A DNA stretch of 49,193 nucleotides, from the NCBI RefSeq assembly GCF_902859825.1, contig NZ_CADIKB010000042.1:1-49193 (forward strand). Direction: 5' to 3'. The notes beneath the pieces were generated by a model. That model had not been told where the DNA came from. It saw only the letters and a program-made list of their open reading frames with translations, and searched no databases. The translations under genes and the position numbers were made by a program. Origin of the DNA: Paraburkholderia phenoliruptrix. GTDB taxonomy: Bacteria > Pseudomonadota > Gammaproteobacteria > Burkholderiales > Burkholderiaceae. Below, in pieces: positions 27,148-36,187 of the stretch (within the stretch, counting starts at the first letter, position 1; the number at the start of each line of letters is the position of its first letter).

Positions 27148-27876
27148 TCAGTTGGCGCGCGTGGCGAGACGCAGCCCGTCGCGCTTGGTGGAGGACAGGC
27201 GCGCGCCTGTTACGAAGAAGGCGTGCAGGCCATGCGCGAAGCGGCTCAGCTTGGCGACGATCGCCTTGTTCGCACGCGTGAGAGCGTTATAGCCGAGCAC
27301 GGCCGGAATCGCAACGAAGAGACCGAATGCGGTCATGATGAGCGCTTCGCCGACAGGACCGGCCACCTGATCGATCGACGACTGGCCGCTCGCGCCGATG
27401 GCAAGCAGCGCGTGATAAATGCCCCACACGGTGCCGAACAGACCCACGAAAGGCGCGGTGCTGCCGACCGAAGCGAGAATCGCCAGACCGCTCTGCATGC
27501 GCGCGACGCTTTCGTCCATGGTGTCCTTCAGGCAGCGCGTGACCCAGTCGGACACGTCCATGCGATCGTGCAGATGCGGCTGCGTCTGGTGATGATGATC
27601 GGCCGCTTCCTGACCCGACAGCGCAAGGGCGAGGAACGGGTTGTCATGCGGCGTGGACGAGCCGGCGCCGAGTTTCTTGACGCCGTCGGCGAGGTCGTCC
27701 GAATGCCAGAACGCCTGTTCCGCATTTTTCGTGAGGCGGTTCAGGCGCATCACGTTCCAGCCCTTGATGACGATCACGCTCCACGACATCACCGACATCA
27801 CCAGCAAGGCGAGCGCGATGCCGCGCGTGACGAAATCCCCTTGCGCCCACACGTGCGCCAATCCGTAGTTTTGCAT
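27148..27876 (-). CDS. exbB: ExbB, TonB system proton channel subunit
   Basis: A 242-residue MotA/TolQ/ExbB-family protein with three transmembrane helices (about 20-40, 120-140 region VGSTAPFVGLFGTVWGIYHA, and 170-190). It forms the stator with ExbD. The ATG at 27876 is preferred because AAAGG lies 7 bases before it; another ATG two codons upstream abuts the ribosome site. It sits between tonB and exbD. Confidence 0.93.
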   Translation of the reverse strand: MQNYGLAHVWAQGDFVTRGIALALLVMSVMSWSVIVIKGWNVMRLNRLTKNAEQAFWHSDDLADGVKKLGAGSSTPHDNPFLALALSGQEAADHHHQTQPHLHDRMDVSDWVTRCLKDTMDESVARMQSGLAILASVGSTAPFVGLFGTVWGIYHALLAIGASGQSSIDQVAGPVGEALIMTAFGLFVAIPAVLGYNALTRANKAIVAKLSRFAHGLHAFFVTGARLSSTKRDGLRLATRAN

Positions 27877-27903
27877 TGCCATTCCTTTATTTTGAAATCC
27901 GCT

Positions 27904-28638
27904 TCAATCTTCCAGATTGAAGTTGTAAGGCTGAGTGTAGGCGGCCCGCACGGGCTGGCCGTATTCGAGATAGGGCTTGCACGCGCTCGCATGCGCGGCG
28001 GCGAGCGCGGCGTCGTCGAGACGGCTGAAGCCGCTGCTCTTCTTCAATTCGATGTTCTCGAGCTTGCCGGTGAGACCGACCACGAACTTCACGTACGCGG
28101 TGCCGGTTTCGCCGCGACGGCGCGACAGCGCCGGGTAGTCGGGCTTCGCGATGTTGCAGTCGAGGTGCGAGACGTTTTTCGGCGCGGCGATGTCCATTGT
28201 CTGACGGCCGATGGCGGGCGCGGCGGGCGGCGTCGCCGGAGCGGCCGGCGCCGGCAGTGTCGGCGGAGCCGGTTGCGCGGCCGCGACGGGTGCAGGCGAC
28301 GGCGCAGGCGCCTCGTGCAACGGAGCAGGAGCGGGCTTTTGCGCCAGCTTCGGCTGCACCTTCGGCTTGCTGCGAACCGGCGGCGCGGGCGTGGGCGGCG
28401 GCGGCGCGACCGACTGCACCACGGCCGGCGCGGCAAGAGGCGCGGGCGGCAGCAATTGAGCGGTCATCACGCGCGACTCGAGCGCCGGCTGCGCCGGCTC
28501 ATGGCGCAGCGTCAGGATCACGGCGAGCAACACGACGTGAACCGCCGCAACTAGGGCGGTTGCAGTCAGCACGCGGGGATTCATTCGAGTGGACGAAGCC
28601 GGCGCGGCGCCGGCTGAAACGGTATGCGAAGCCTGCAT
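27904..28638 (-). CDS. tonB: TonB, energy transducer for outer-membrane receptors
   Basis: A 244-residue TonB. The N-terminal signal anchor is RVLTATALVAAVHVVLLAVI, and residues about 60-155 are Pro/Ala-rich with Lys-Pro repeats spanning the periplasm. The C-terminal TonB domain includes YPALSRRRGETGTAYVKFVV and ends RAAYTQPYNFNLED. It transfers proton-motive energy to receptors for siderophores and haem. No good ribosome site precedes the ATG at 28638; MNPRVL, 18 codons in, is an alternative start. A 20-codon membrane micro-ORF ends 48 bases upstream. Confidence 0.9.
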   Translation of the reverse strand: MQASHTVSAGAAPASSTRMNPRVLTATALVAAVHVVLLAVILTLRHEPAQPALESRVMTAQLLPPAPLAAPAVVQSVAPPPPTPAPPVRSKPKVQPKLAQKPAPAPLHEAPAPSPAPVAAAQPAPPTLPAPAAPATPPAAPAIGRQTMDIAAPKNVSHLDCNIAKPDYPALSRRRGETGTAYVKFVVGLTGKLENIELKKSSGFSRLDDAALAAAHASACKPYLEYGQPVRAAYTQPYNFNLED

Positions 28639-28686
28639 GTTAGCGTGACAGCGCGCTGTGGATGCAGCATGCGCGACAAAACATGG

Positions 28687-28749
28687 TCATGTTCGGAAGA
28701 TCAGCAGCGAGATACACAAGGTGGTCACGAAACCAATCAGCAATTCCAT
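28687..28749 (-). CDS. 20-residue single-helix membrane micro-ORF upstream of tonB
   Basis: An ATG at 28749 is preceded by a perfect AAGGAG 6 bases upstream. The product starts MELLIGFV, continues through TTLCISLLIF and ends RT before a TGA at 28687-28689. It is one hydrophobic segment flanked by Glu and Arg, a plausible single membrane helix. It sits 48 bases before tonB and 160 bases after bfd on the same strand. I know no family for it. The strong ribosome site, in contrast with tonB's lack of one, argues that it is translated, but it could also be a leader peptide coupling translation into tonB. Confidence 0.55.
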   Translation of the reverse strand: MELLIGFVTTLCISLLIFRT

Positions 28750-28876
28750 CTGAACTCCTTTGACGGACGAGCGGTAGCTGGCTGGTAGCGAACTGGCTTG
28801 CTGACGGCAGTGGATTAACTCACTGGCGGTGGCTCAGCCAGCAAGGCGGGGAGCGGAAGCGGCGCTGCAGGCGGAT

Positions 28877-28897
28877 CATGCGGCCTTGGGCCGCATG
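28877..28897 (-). other. Hairpin just after bfd
   Basis: CATGCGGCC and GGCCGCATG form a perfect 9-base stem with a 3-base loop, 13 bases past the bfd stop. No T-run follows, so it may protect or process the mRNA rather than terminate it fully. Confidence 0.5.
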
Positions 28898-28909
28898 CCG
28901 GAGCCGCGC

Positions 28910-29152
28910 TTACGCCGCTTTGCGTTCGTAAAACGTCACCGGCATAGCCGTGGGCTGCTGATGGTGCTCGAAGCCGCAGCGGCTTGCGCATACGCCGCTT
29001 TGCATCATCACGTCGCGCACCGAGTCCGCACATTTGCCGCAGCAGGTGGCTACGCCGAGTTCGAACTGCAACTCGTCGAACGAGTCGACGCCTTCCGCGA
29101 TCGAGGCACGGATCTTTCGGTCAGACACAGACTTGCAGACACAGACAATCAT
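28910..29152 (-). CDS. bfd: Bacterioferritin-associated ferredoxin
   Basis: An 80-residue [2Fe-2S] protein. The cluster ligands are Cys4, Cys6, Cys38 and Cys41 (CVC at the start, TCCGKC later). Bfd docks on bacterioferritin and supplies electrons to release stored iron. It is somewhat longer than usual, with an extra C-terminal segment carrying two more cysteines (SGVCASRCGFEHH). The Fur box is 24 bases before the ATG, fitting induction at low iron. bfr lies 1.3 kb upstream on the same strand. Confidence 0.9.
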   Translation of the reverse strand: MIVCVCKSVSDRKIRASIAEGVDSFDELQFELGVATCCGKCADSVRDVMMQSGVCASRCGFEHHQQPTAMPVTFYERKAA

Positions 29153-29175
29153 GGTGAGGCGTCATAGCTAACGTT

Positions 29176-29194
29176 AATGCGAATTATTATCATT
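29176..29194 (-). promoter_or_regulatory. Fur box before bfd
   Basis: Read toward bfd, TGATAAT-A-ATTCGCA matches the 7-1-7 Fur consensus at 7/7 and 5/7. It runs on into TTAACGTT, the same sequence that follows the ftrA box. It lies 24 bases before the bfd start codon. Confidence 0.85.
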
Positions 29195-29369
29195 TTGTTT
29201 GAGCCGTTTGGCAAGCGCCATGGACGGATTTTTGTAACAAAACCAGACTCTTAGAAGGGTTTCGGCGCTTGAGCGGCGCCCCCCGGTGGGCGATGTGCAG
29301 CGCCGGCGAAGTGGTCAAACGGCATGAAACCGGGCGAAAACTCGCCCAGAAAACACGTCGCAGAGGCGC

Positions 29370-30257
29370 TCAGACGGGCTGCGAGGCCAGCGCCGCGGTG
29401 CGGCGCGAAGGAATCAGCACGCGTTCGACGTGCGCGTCGATGTCGAGCAGCGTCGCGACAAGTTGCCGCAGATGCGTGCCGTTGTCGGTGGAATAGAAGC
29501 GGGGCCGCGGGGCGCCCGCCGCTTGCGGTGCCGCGCGCATGCCGTGCTGCTCGAGCACGCGCTCGAGCTGACGGGCAATGGCCAGGCTCGTGTCGACGAG
29601 CGCCATCCGGTCGCCGACGATGTCGCGGATCGCCGCGTCGAGAAACGGATAATGCGTGCAGCCGAGCACGAGCGTATCGGCACCGGCCTCGAGCATCGGC
29701 TGAAGATAGCTGGCGAGCAACGCGCGCAGCTCCGCCGAACCGACGTCGCAGCGCTCGACCGCCTGCACGAGCCCGTGACCGGGCTGGCAGATAAAGCGGC
29801 AATCGGCGGCGTAGCGCGCGAGCAGTGCCTGGAAGCGGGCGCTGCGCAGCGTGACCTGGGTGGCCAACACGCCGGCCACCCGGGTTCTGGATTGCAGGGC
29901 GGCCGGCTTGACGCCCGGCTCGACGCCGACGAGCGGAATGGGCAGCTTTTCGCGGACGAGCGCGATGGATTGCGCCGTGGCCGTATTGCAGGCCACGACG
30001 AGCGCTTTGGCGCCCTGCTTGACGAGCCACTCGCCGATGGCGAGCGTGCGGTCGGCGATGAAATCGTCGTCGCGCTCGCCGTACGGCGCGTACAGCGAGT
30101 CCGCGACGTACAGCAGCGCCTCGTCAGGCGACTGCGCCCGAACCGCTCGCAACACCGACAAGCCGCCGAGACCCGAGTCGAAAATGCCGACCGGCGCGCG
30201 CGAAGCGGCGCCAGGAGAAGCGATTGATGCATTCGGAGTCGATGATTCTGCGGGCAT
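29370..30257 (-). CDS. murI: Glutamate racemase
   Basis: A 295-residue racemase that makes D-glutamate for peptidoglycan. GIFDSGLGGLSVLRA is the N-terminal signature. The two catalytic cysteines sit in VVACNTATAQS and LGCTHYPFLD. An in-frame GTG at 30272 could add five residues; neither start has a good ribosome site, so 30257 is provisional. The gene lies between bfd and bfr without being part of the iron system. Confidence 0.92.
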   Translation of the reverse strand: MPAESSTPNASIASPGAASRAPVGIFDSGLGGLSVLRAVRAQSPDEALLYVADSLYAPYGERDDDFIADRTLAIGEWLVKQGAKALVVACNTATAQSIALVREKLPIPLVGVEPGVKPAALQSRTRVAGVLATQVTLRSARFQALLARYAADCRFICQPGHGLVQAVERCDVGSAELRALLASYLQPMLEAGADTLVLGCTHYPFLDAAIRDIVGDRMALVDTSLAIARQLERVLEQHGMRAAPQAAGAPRPRFYSTDNGTHLRQLVATLLDIDAHVERVLIPSRRTAALASQPV

Positions 30258-30466
30258 AGGCGAGGGAGGCACTGCGGCGCGCGTTCAGGCAAAGCGTGGC
30301 AGGTCGGGTGTATCAGGGGGAAATCGTGACGAGTGAAGCCGGCAAGTATATCGTCACCCCGTCGCCAACCCGTCGGCACCAAGTCGGCACCAAGTCGCCA
30401 GCGCGGCGCATGCTATCCCGCAAGAGGAGCGTCATGCGCCGGCGCGGGCATTGGCCGGCTATCCGT

Positions 30467-30946
30467 TCAGGACTCCACCGAGCCCATGGCGCTTTGCTGG
30501 TAGTTCTGAATGCCGACCTTGTCGATCAGGTCGAGTTGGGTTTCGAGCCAGTCGATATGTTCTTCGGTGTCGTCGAGAATCTTCACGAAGATTTCACGCG
30601 AGATGAAATCGCGCACCGACTCGCAATAGGCAATGGCTTCCTTGCAGGTGCTTTGCGAAATCTGCTCCAGCTTCAGGTCGCATTCGAGAATTTCTTTGGT
30701 TTCCTCGCCGATCAGAAGCTTATGCAGGTCTTGCAGATTCGGCAGACCGTCAAGCATGAAAACCCGTTCGATCAGCCAGTCGGCGTGCTTCATTTCGCCG
30801 ATCGACTCGTCATATTCATGCTTGCCGAGTTTCTCGAGACCCCAGTGCTTGTACATCCGCGCATGCAGGAAATACTGATTGATCGCGGTCAGTTCGTTCT
30901 TCAACTGCGCGTTGAGATACTCGATAACTTTCTTGTCGCCTTGCAT
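30467..30946 (-). CDS. bfr: Bacterioferritin
   Basis: A 159-residue haem-containing ferritin that stores iron as a 24-subunit shell. Ferroxidase ligands are Glu18, Glu51, His54 and later Glu/His residues in DDTEEHIDWLE; Met52, in GEMKH, is the expected haem ligand. Its partner bfd is nearby. I see no Fur box in front of it, so it may be regulated differently. ATG at 30946 follows GGAAAG. Confidence 0.95.
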   Translation of the reverse strand: MQGDKKVIEYLNAQLKNELTAINQYFLHARMYKHWGLEKLGKHEYDESIGEMKHADWLIERVFMLDGLPNLQDLHKLLIGEETKEILECDLKLEQISQSTCKEAIAYCESVRDFISREIFVKILDDTEEHIDWLETQLDLIDKVGIQNYQQSAMGSVES

Positions 30947-31070
30947 GATCTTTCCTTTATGGGAACTTCAATTTTTCAACAACAATAAACGCCATACCTG
31001 AAAAAGCCAAGCGGACAGAACATCTTTTGACGTCGTTCCGGGCGTTGCACGCCATGCATGCCGTTCCATG

Positions 31071-31098
31071 AAAAAAGCCGGGACAGTGGCCCCGGCTT
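31071..31098 (-). terminator. Rho-independent terminator of the fumarase gene
   Basis: On the - strand an 8-base stem (AAGCCGGG and CCCGGCTT on +) encloses an 8-base loop and ends in six T. It lies 32 bases past the fumarase stop. Confidence 0.9.
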
Positions 31099-31129
31099 GT
31101 CATGACACGCTATGCGCGCGAGCAGCGAA

Positions 31130-32665
31130 TCAGGCCGTGGCGACCGGAATCTTGCCGATTTTCGCCTGCCATTCCTTCGGGCCGGTCTGGTGCACGGACG
31201 TGCCGTTCGAATCGACCGCGACCGTGACCGGCATATCCTGCACGTCGAATTCGTAGATGGCTTCCATGCCGAGATCTTCGAATGCGAGCACCTTCGCGCT
31301 GCGAATGGCCTTCGACACGAGATACGCGGCGCCGCCCACGGCCATCAGATACGCGGCCTTGTGCTTCTTGATGGCCTCGATGGCGACCGGGCCGCGCTCG
31401 GCCTTGCCGATCATCGAAATGAGGCCGGTTTGCGCGAGCATGGTCTCGGTGAACTTGTCCATGCGCGTGGCGGTGGTGGGGCCTGCGGGGCCGACCGCTT
31501 CGTCGCGCACCGGATCGACCGGGCCGACGTAATAGATCACGCGGTTCGTGAAGTCGACCGGCAGCTTTTCGCCCTTGGCCAGCATGTCGGCGATGCGCTT
31601 ATGCGCGGCGTCGCGGCCCGTCAGCATCTTGCCCGACAGCAGCAGCGTCTGGCCCGGCTTCCACGAAGCGACTTCTTCCGGCGTCAGCGTATTCAGGTCG
31701 ACGCGCTGGCTGGTTTCCGTGTTCGGTTCCCACTGCACCTTTGGCCATGCGTCGAGCGAGGGCGCTTCGAGCTTGGCGACGCCCGAGCCGTCCAGTGTGA
31801 AGTGGGCGTGGCGCGTGGCCGCGCAGTTCGGGATGATCGCGATCGGCTTGGAGGCGGCGTGCGTGGGCGCAGCCATGATCTTCACGTCGAGCACGGTGGC
31901 AAGACCGCCGAGACCTTGCGCGCCGATACCGAGCGCGTTGACCTTCTCGTGCAGTTCCACGCGCAGTTCTTCGATCCAGTCTTTCGGGCCGCGTGCGATC
32001 ACGTCCTGAATGTCGATCGGGTCCATCAGCGATTCCTTCGCCATGACCATCGCTTTCTCAGCCGTGCCGCCGATGCCGATGCCGAGCATGCCCGGCGGGC
32101 ACCAGCCGGCGCCCATGGTCGGCACGGTCTTCAGAATCCAGTCGACGATCGAGTCCGACGGATTCAGCATCGCGAACTTCGACTTGTTCTCCGAGCCGCC
32201 GCCCTTGGCCGCGACCTGCACGTCGACCTTGTCGCCCGGCACGATCTCGTAGTGGATCACGGCCGGCGTGTTGTCCTTCGTATTCTTGCGGGCGCCTTCC
32301 GGCGGGCTCACGATCGATGCGCGCAGCACGTTGTCCGGATTCAGATAACCGCGGCGCACGCCTTCGTTGATCATGTCCGTGACGCTCATGGTCGCCGGAC
32401 CGGACTCGCTCGCCCAGCGCACGTCCATGCCGACCTTCACGAATACGGTGACGATGCCCGTGTCCTGGCAAATCGGGCGCTTGCCTTCGGCGCACATGCG
32501 GCTGTTGGTGAGGATCTGCGCAATCGCATCTTTCGCGGCCGGGCTCTGTTCGAGTTCGTACGCGCGGCCCAAGGCCTGAATGTAATCGAGCGGATGGTAG
32601 TAGCTGATGTATTGCAGCGAATCAGCAATGCTCTGGATCAGATCTTCCTGTTTGATGACGGTCAT
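31130..32665 (-). CDS. fumA: Class I fumarate hydratase (iron-sulfur type)
   Basis: A 511-residue [4Fe-4S] fumarase of the TCA cycle that interconverts fumarate and malate. Cluster-ligand cysteines occur in SRMCAEGKRPICQDTG, GAGWCPPGMLG and IPNCAATRHAHF. The N-terminal catalytic domain is residues about 1-290 and the C-terminal domain about 330-511, with LTPEEVASWKPGQ and GPAGPTTATRMDKF as signatures. Length fits class I enzymes. ATG at 32665; the YqhA-like gene lies 52 bases upstream on the same strand, suggesting shared transcription. Placement beside bfr and acs suggests a link of carbon flow to iron status but that is speculation. Confidence 0.94.
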   Translation of the reverse strand: MTVIKQEDLIQSIADSLQYISYYHPLDYIQALGRAYELEQSPAAKDAIAQILTNSRMCAEGKRPICQDTGIVTVFVKVGMDVRWASESGPATMSVTDMINEGVRRGYLNPDNVLRASIVSPPEGARKNTKDNTPAVIHYEIVPGDKVDVQVAAKGGGSENKSKFAMLNPSDSIVDWILKTVPTMGAGWCPPGMLGIGIGGTAEKAMVMAKESLMDPIDIQDVIARGPKDWIEELRVELHEKVNALGIGAQGLGGLATVLDVKIMAAPTHAASKPIAIIPNCAATRHAHFTLDGSGVAKLEAPSLDAWPKVQWEPNTETSQRVDLNTLTPEEVASWKPGQTLLLSGKMLTGRDAAHKRIADMLAKGEKLPVDFTNRVIYYVGPVDPVRDEAVGPAGPTTATRMDKFTETMLAQTGLISMIGKAERGPVAIEAIKKHKAAYLMAVGGAAYLVSKAIRSAKVLAFEDLGMEAIYEFDVQDMPVTVAVDSNGTSVHQTGPKEWQAKIGKIPVATA

Positions 32666-32717
32666 GGCTAAGCTCGGTGGGGACGGTGGCGCATTGTTCT
32701 GTTCGCAGGCTGTGCGG

Positions 32718-33326
32718 TCAGTCGTGCGCTTTCAGGGGAGAGGAACTGGCGGAACCCAGCGGCTGCAAGTCCGCGGGTTCCTGAAAATGGCTGGGATGCG
32801 TGTGCGTGGTCAGGCGGTCGACAAAAGCCATCACGAGCGCGGAGACAAGGAACGCGACGTGGATGATGACCTGCCACATGATAGTGTGCGTGGTGTTCTG
32901 GTCCGGGCTGATAAACGTTTTCAGCAAATGGATCGACGAGATGCTGATGAGCGCCATGGAAAGCTTCACTTTCAGCACGCCGGCGTTGACGTGGTCGAGC
33001 CATTCCGGTTCGTCCGGATGACCCTCGACACCGAGCCGCGACACGAAGGTTTCATACCCGCCGATGATTACCATGATCAGCAGGTTCGATATCATGACCA
33101 CGTCGATCAGGCCCAGCACGACGAGCATGATGTTGGTTTCGTTGAGCGTCATGGACGCCGTGACGAGATGCCAGACTTCCTTCAGAAACAGCACGACGTA
33201 GACAGCCTGGGCGACGATGAGGCCGAGGTAGAGCGGCACCTGCAGCCAGCGGCTCATGAAGATGATGACAGGCAGCGGGCGCATGGGGCGGCGCGGGCGC
33301 GCGGAGTCGGGTCGCGAAGCGGACAT
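32718..33326 (-). CDS. YqhA/UPF0114 (TIGR00645) inner-membrane protein
   Basis: A 202-residue membrane protein with three to four helices (VPLYLGLIVAQAVYVVLFL, IMLVVLGLIDVVMISNLLI, SMALISISSIHLLKTF and IIHVAFLVSALVMAF). The LIMVIIGGYETFVSR motif is characteristic of the TIGR00645/YqhA family, whose function is unknown. Start at 33326 or at a Met 14 residues later (33284); the extra N-terminal segment is basic and Pro-rich. It lies just upstream of fumA in the same direction. Confidence 0.87.
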   Translation of the reverse strand: MSASRPDSARPRRPMRPLPVIIFMSRWLQVPLYLGLIVAQAVYVVLFLKEVWHLVTASMTLNETNIMLVVLGLIDVVMISNLLIMVIIGGYETFVSRLGVEGHPDEPEWLDHVNAGVLKVKLSMALISISSIHLLKTFISPDQNTTHTIMWQVIIHVAFLVSALVMAFVDRLTTHTHPSHFQEPADLQPLGSASSSPLKAHD

Positions 33327-34070
33327 AGGCAGGAGTCGGATCTAACGCAGGTGACGGAACAGGGGCCAATGTGCTGGGTCCGCGTGCGGATCACGCGCGC
33401 GGATCGGCACGCAAAGCGAGGCGCGCACGAAGCGGCGCGGGCGGACGGCAGTGCAGCGAGCCGCCGGCGACGCTCGTGTCAGGCGCGCTATTGTACAGCG
33501 TCAGGCCGATTTGCTGCGGCGCGGCGGGCGGGGCGGGCGCGCGGCGGCGGGCTCTACACGCGGACGGCTCTGAGCTCAGCATCACTGTCCCGACGCTCGC
33601 GGGCAAGCTGCATCATCAGCGTAGCGATTCAAACTGGAATCAGAGCAGGTAGTTCAGTTAGCATTGTATTAGGCGCTTCAACGCAGCATTCGATCCGGCA
33701 TGGAATGGCTGCATGATGCAGGCGCCTCCATACGCGGGTGCAGCAATAGCCGGCGAGCCTCGTCGAAAGCGTCGTACGAATCGCGTTAGGGTTTTTGCGG
33801 GCATGCCGGCGCGGCGCGCGTAAGTGGCTGGTAAGTTGCACCGCTTATGGTTGAACACGAGAGCGGACGTGGCCTCATTCACATTCATGCTGCATGGCCG
33901 CATGGATGAGATGGAGGCAGCGGGCCGCGGCGTGGCGATCCATCGCGGGTCGCTCGCGCGAGGGCGGGAGACAGCGCGCCGTGAATCGCAAGCCGGTTGC
34001 GGCGCTCAACATGACATGGCGCACCCCGTGTGCGCCGGCACAGGTTTTCATCTTCACCAAGGGGTTGTCG
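33327..34070. other. 744-base gap between YqhA and acs genes, no gene recognised
   Basis: Neither strand holds a coding region with a credible ribosome site and family resemblance; open frames here are Arg-rich composition artefacts. I see no rRNA, tRNA or long inverted repeat. It should contain the divergent promoters of acs and the YqhA-like gene, but I cannot place them. AAGGGG at 34059-34064 is the acs ribosome site. Confidence 0.5.
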
Positions 34071-36053
34071 ATGTCTGCGATTGAATCGGTTCTTCAGGAA
34101 CGCCGTGTTTTCCCGCCCTCCGCTGAGACAGCGGCCGGCGCCACGATCTCCGGCATGGACGCTTACCATGCGCTGGCCGCCGAGGCCGAACGCGATTACG
34201 AGGGCTTCTGGGGGCGTCTTGCCCGCGAAACGCTCAGTTGGAACACGCCGTTCACGAAGGTGCTGGACGAATCCAACGCGCCGTTTTACACGTGGTTTGA
34301 AGACGGCCAGCTGAACGCGTCGTACAACAGCATCGACCGTCACGTGGAAGCGGGCAACGGCGGGCGCGTCGCGATCATCTTCGAGGCGGACGACGGCACC
34401 GTCACCAACGTCACCTATCAGGATCTGCTGCAACGCGTATCGCGCTTTGCGAACGCGCTGAAAAAACGCGGCGTGAAGAAGGGTGATCGCGTGGTCATCT
34501 ACATGCCGATGTCGATCGAAGGCATTGTCGCGATGCAGGCCTGCGCGCGCATCGGCGCCACGCATTCGGTCGTGTTCGGCGGCTTCTCGTCGAAGTCGCT
34601 CAACGAGCGGCTCGTCGACGTGGGCGCGGTCGCACTCGTGACGTCCGACGAGCAGATGCGCGGCGGCAAGGCGCTGCCGCTGAAGAACATCGCCGACGAA
34701 GCGCTCGCCATGGGCGGCTGCGACGCGGTGAAGAGCGTGATCGTCTACAAACGCACGGGCGGCAAGATCGCATGGAACGAAGGCCGCGACCTGTGGATGC
34801 ATGAACTGTCGCAAGCGGAGTCCGATCAATGCGCGCCCGAATGGGTCGGCGCGGAGCATCCGCTCTTCATCCTGTATACGTCGGGGTCGACGGGCAAGCC
34901 GAAGGGCGTTCAGCACAGCACCGGCGGCTATCTGCTGTGGGCCGCGCAGACGATGAAGTGGACCTTCGACTGGAAGCCCTCCGACGTATTCTGGTGTACG
35001 GCCGACATCGGCTGGATCACCGGCCATAGCTACATCACGTATGGTCCGCTCACGCTCGGCGGCACCCAGGTCGTGTTCGAAGGCGTGCCCACCTATCCGA
35101 ACGCCGGCCGCTTCTGGGACATGATCGCGAAGCACAAGGTGTCGCTGTTCTATACGGCGCCCACGGCCATCCGCTCGCTGATCAAGGCGTCCGAGGCGGA
35201 TCAGAAAGTGCATCCGAAGAGCTATGACCTGTCTACACTGCGCATCATCGGCACGGTAGGCGAGCCGATCAATCCGGAAGCGTGGGTCTGGTATCACGAG
35301 AATGTCGGCGGCGGACGTTGCCCGATTGTCGATACGTGGTGGCAAACCGAAACCGGCGGTCACATGATTACGCCGCTGCCGGGCGCCACGCCGCTCGTGC
35401 CGGGTTCGTGCACGCTGCCGCTGCCGGGCATCATGGCCGCGGTCGTCGACGAAACGGGCCAGGACGTGCCGAACGGGCAGGGCGGCATTCTCGTGGTGAA
35501 GCGGCCCTGGCCTTCCATGTTGCGCAACGTCTGGGGCGATCCGGACCGCTACAAGAAGAGCTATTTCCCCGAGGAGCTGGGCGGCAAGCTGTATCTCGCG
35601 GGCGACGGCGCCGTGCGCGACAAGGAAACCGGCTACTTCACGATCATGGGCCGCATCGACGACGTGCTGAACGTGTCCGGTCACCGTCTCGGCACGATGG
35701 AGATCGAGTCGGCGCTGGTGTCGAACCCGATCGTCGCCGAAGCCGCGGTGGTGGGCCGTCCGGATGCGACGACCGGTGAAGCGGTGTGCGCCTTCGTCGT
35801 GTTGAAGCGCGCGCGTCCGGAAGGCGAGGAGGCGGTCAAGCTCGCCAACGAACTGCGCAACTGGGTCGGCAAGGAAATCGGCCCGATCGCGAAGCCGAAG
35901 GACATTCGCTTCGGCGAGAATCTGCCGAAAACGCGCTCGGGCAAGATCATGCGCCGTCTGTTGCGTTCGCTCGCCAAGGGCGAGGCGATCACGCAGGACG
36001 TCTCCACGCTGGAGAATCCGGCCATTCTGGACCAGCTCGGCGAGTCGCTGTAA
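34071..36053 (+). CDS. acs: Acetyl-CoA synthetase
   Basis: A 660-residue ANL-family enzyme that makes acetyl-CoA from acetate, ATP and CoA through an acetyl-AMP intermediate. The P-loop-like motif is YTSGSTGKPKGVQH, the adenylation motif is WWQTETGG, the hinge is GRIDDVLNVSGHRLGT and the C-terminal acetylation-site lysine is in PKTRSGKIMRRLLR. ATG at 34071 is chosen (AAGGGG, 6 bases before) over earlier in-frame starts at 33894. It is followed by a sodium:solute symporter pair, the usual acetate uptake partner. Confidence 0.96.
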   Translation: MSAIESVLQERRVFPPSAETAAGATISGMDAYHALAAEAERDYEGFWGRLARETLSWNTPFTKVLDESNAPFYTWFEDGQLNASYNSIDRHVEAGNGGRVAIIFEADDGTVTNVTYQDLLQRVSRFANALKKRGVKKGDRVVIYMPMSIEGIVAMQACARIGATHSVVFGGFSSKSLNERLVDVGAVALVTSDEQMRGGKALPLKNIADEALAMGGCDAVKSVIVYKRTGGKIAWNEGRDLWMHELSQAESDQCAPEWVGAEHPLFILYTSGSTGKPKGVQHSTGGYLLWAAQTMKWTFDWKPSDVFWCTADIGWITGHSYITYGPLTLGGTQVVFEGVPTYPNAGRFWDMIAKHKVSLFYTAPTAIRSLIKASEADQKVHPKSYDLSTLRIIGTVGEPINPEAWVWYHENVGGGRCPIVDTWWQTETGGHMITPLPGATPLVPGSCTLPLPGIMAAVVDETGQDVPNGQGGILVVKRPWPSMLRNVWGDPDRYKKSYFPEELGGKLYLAGDGAVRDKETGYFTIMGRIDDVLNVSGHRLGTMEIESALVSNPIVAEAAVVGRPDATTGEAVCAFVVLKRARPEGEEAVKLANELRNWVGKEIGPIAKPKDIRFGENLPKTRSGKIMRRLLRSLAKGEAITQDVSTLENPAILDQLGESL

Positions 36054-36187
36054 GGCTTGGTACGCGGTTGCGGCGCCTATGAAAGGGTGGGGCGTGTCGA
36101 GCGACGCGCCTGTCGCCCGGCGCCGCCATCCGGCATCGCGCGGACAATCCTAATTGCCTGTGCGGTGCCTTTTTGATACATAGGCGC

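Noticed and set aside
33885..35684. Long open frame of 599 codons antisense to acs
   Set aside because: It lies opposite a well-recognised gene, is Arg/His/Ala-rich without any family signature and reflects high-GC codon bias, as do similar antisense frames opposite uvrB, fumA, the aminotransferase, pirin and ImuB.
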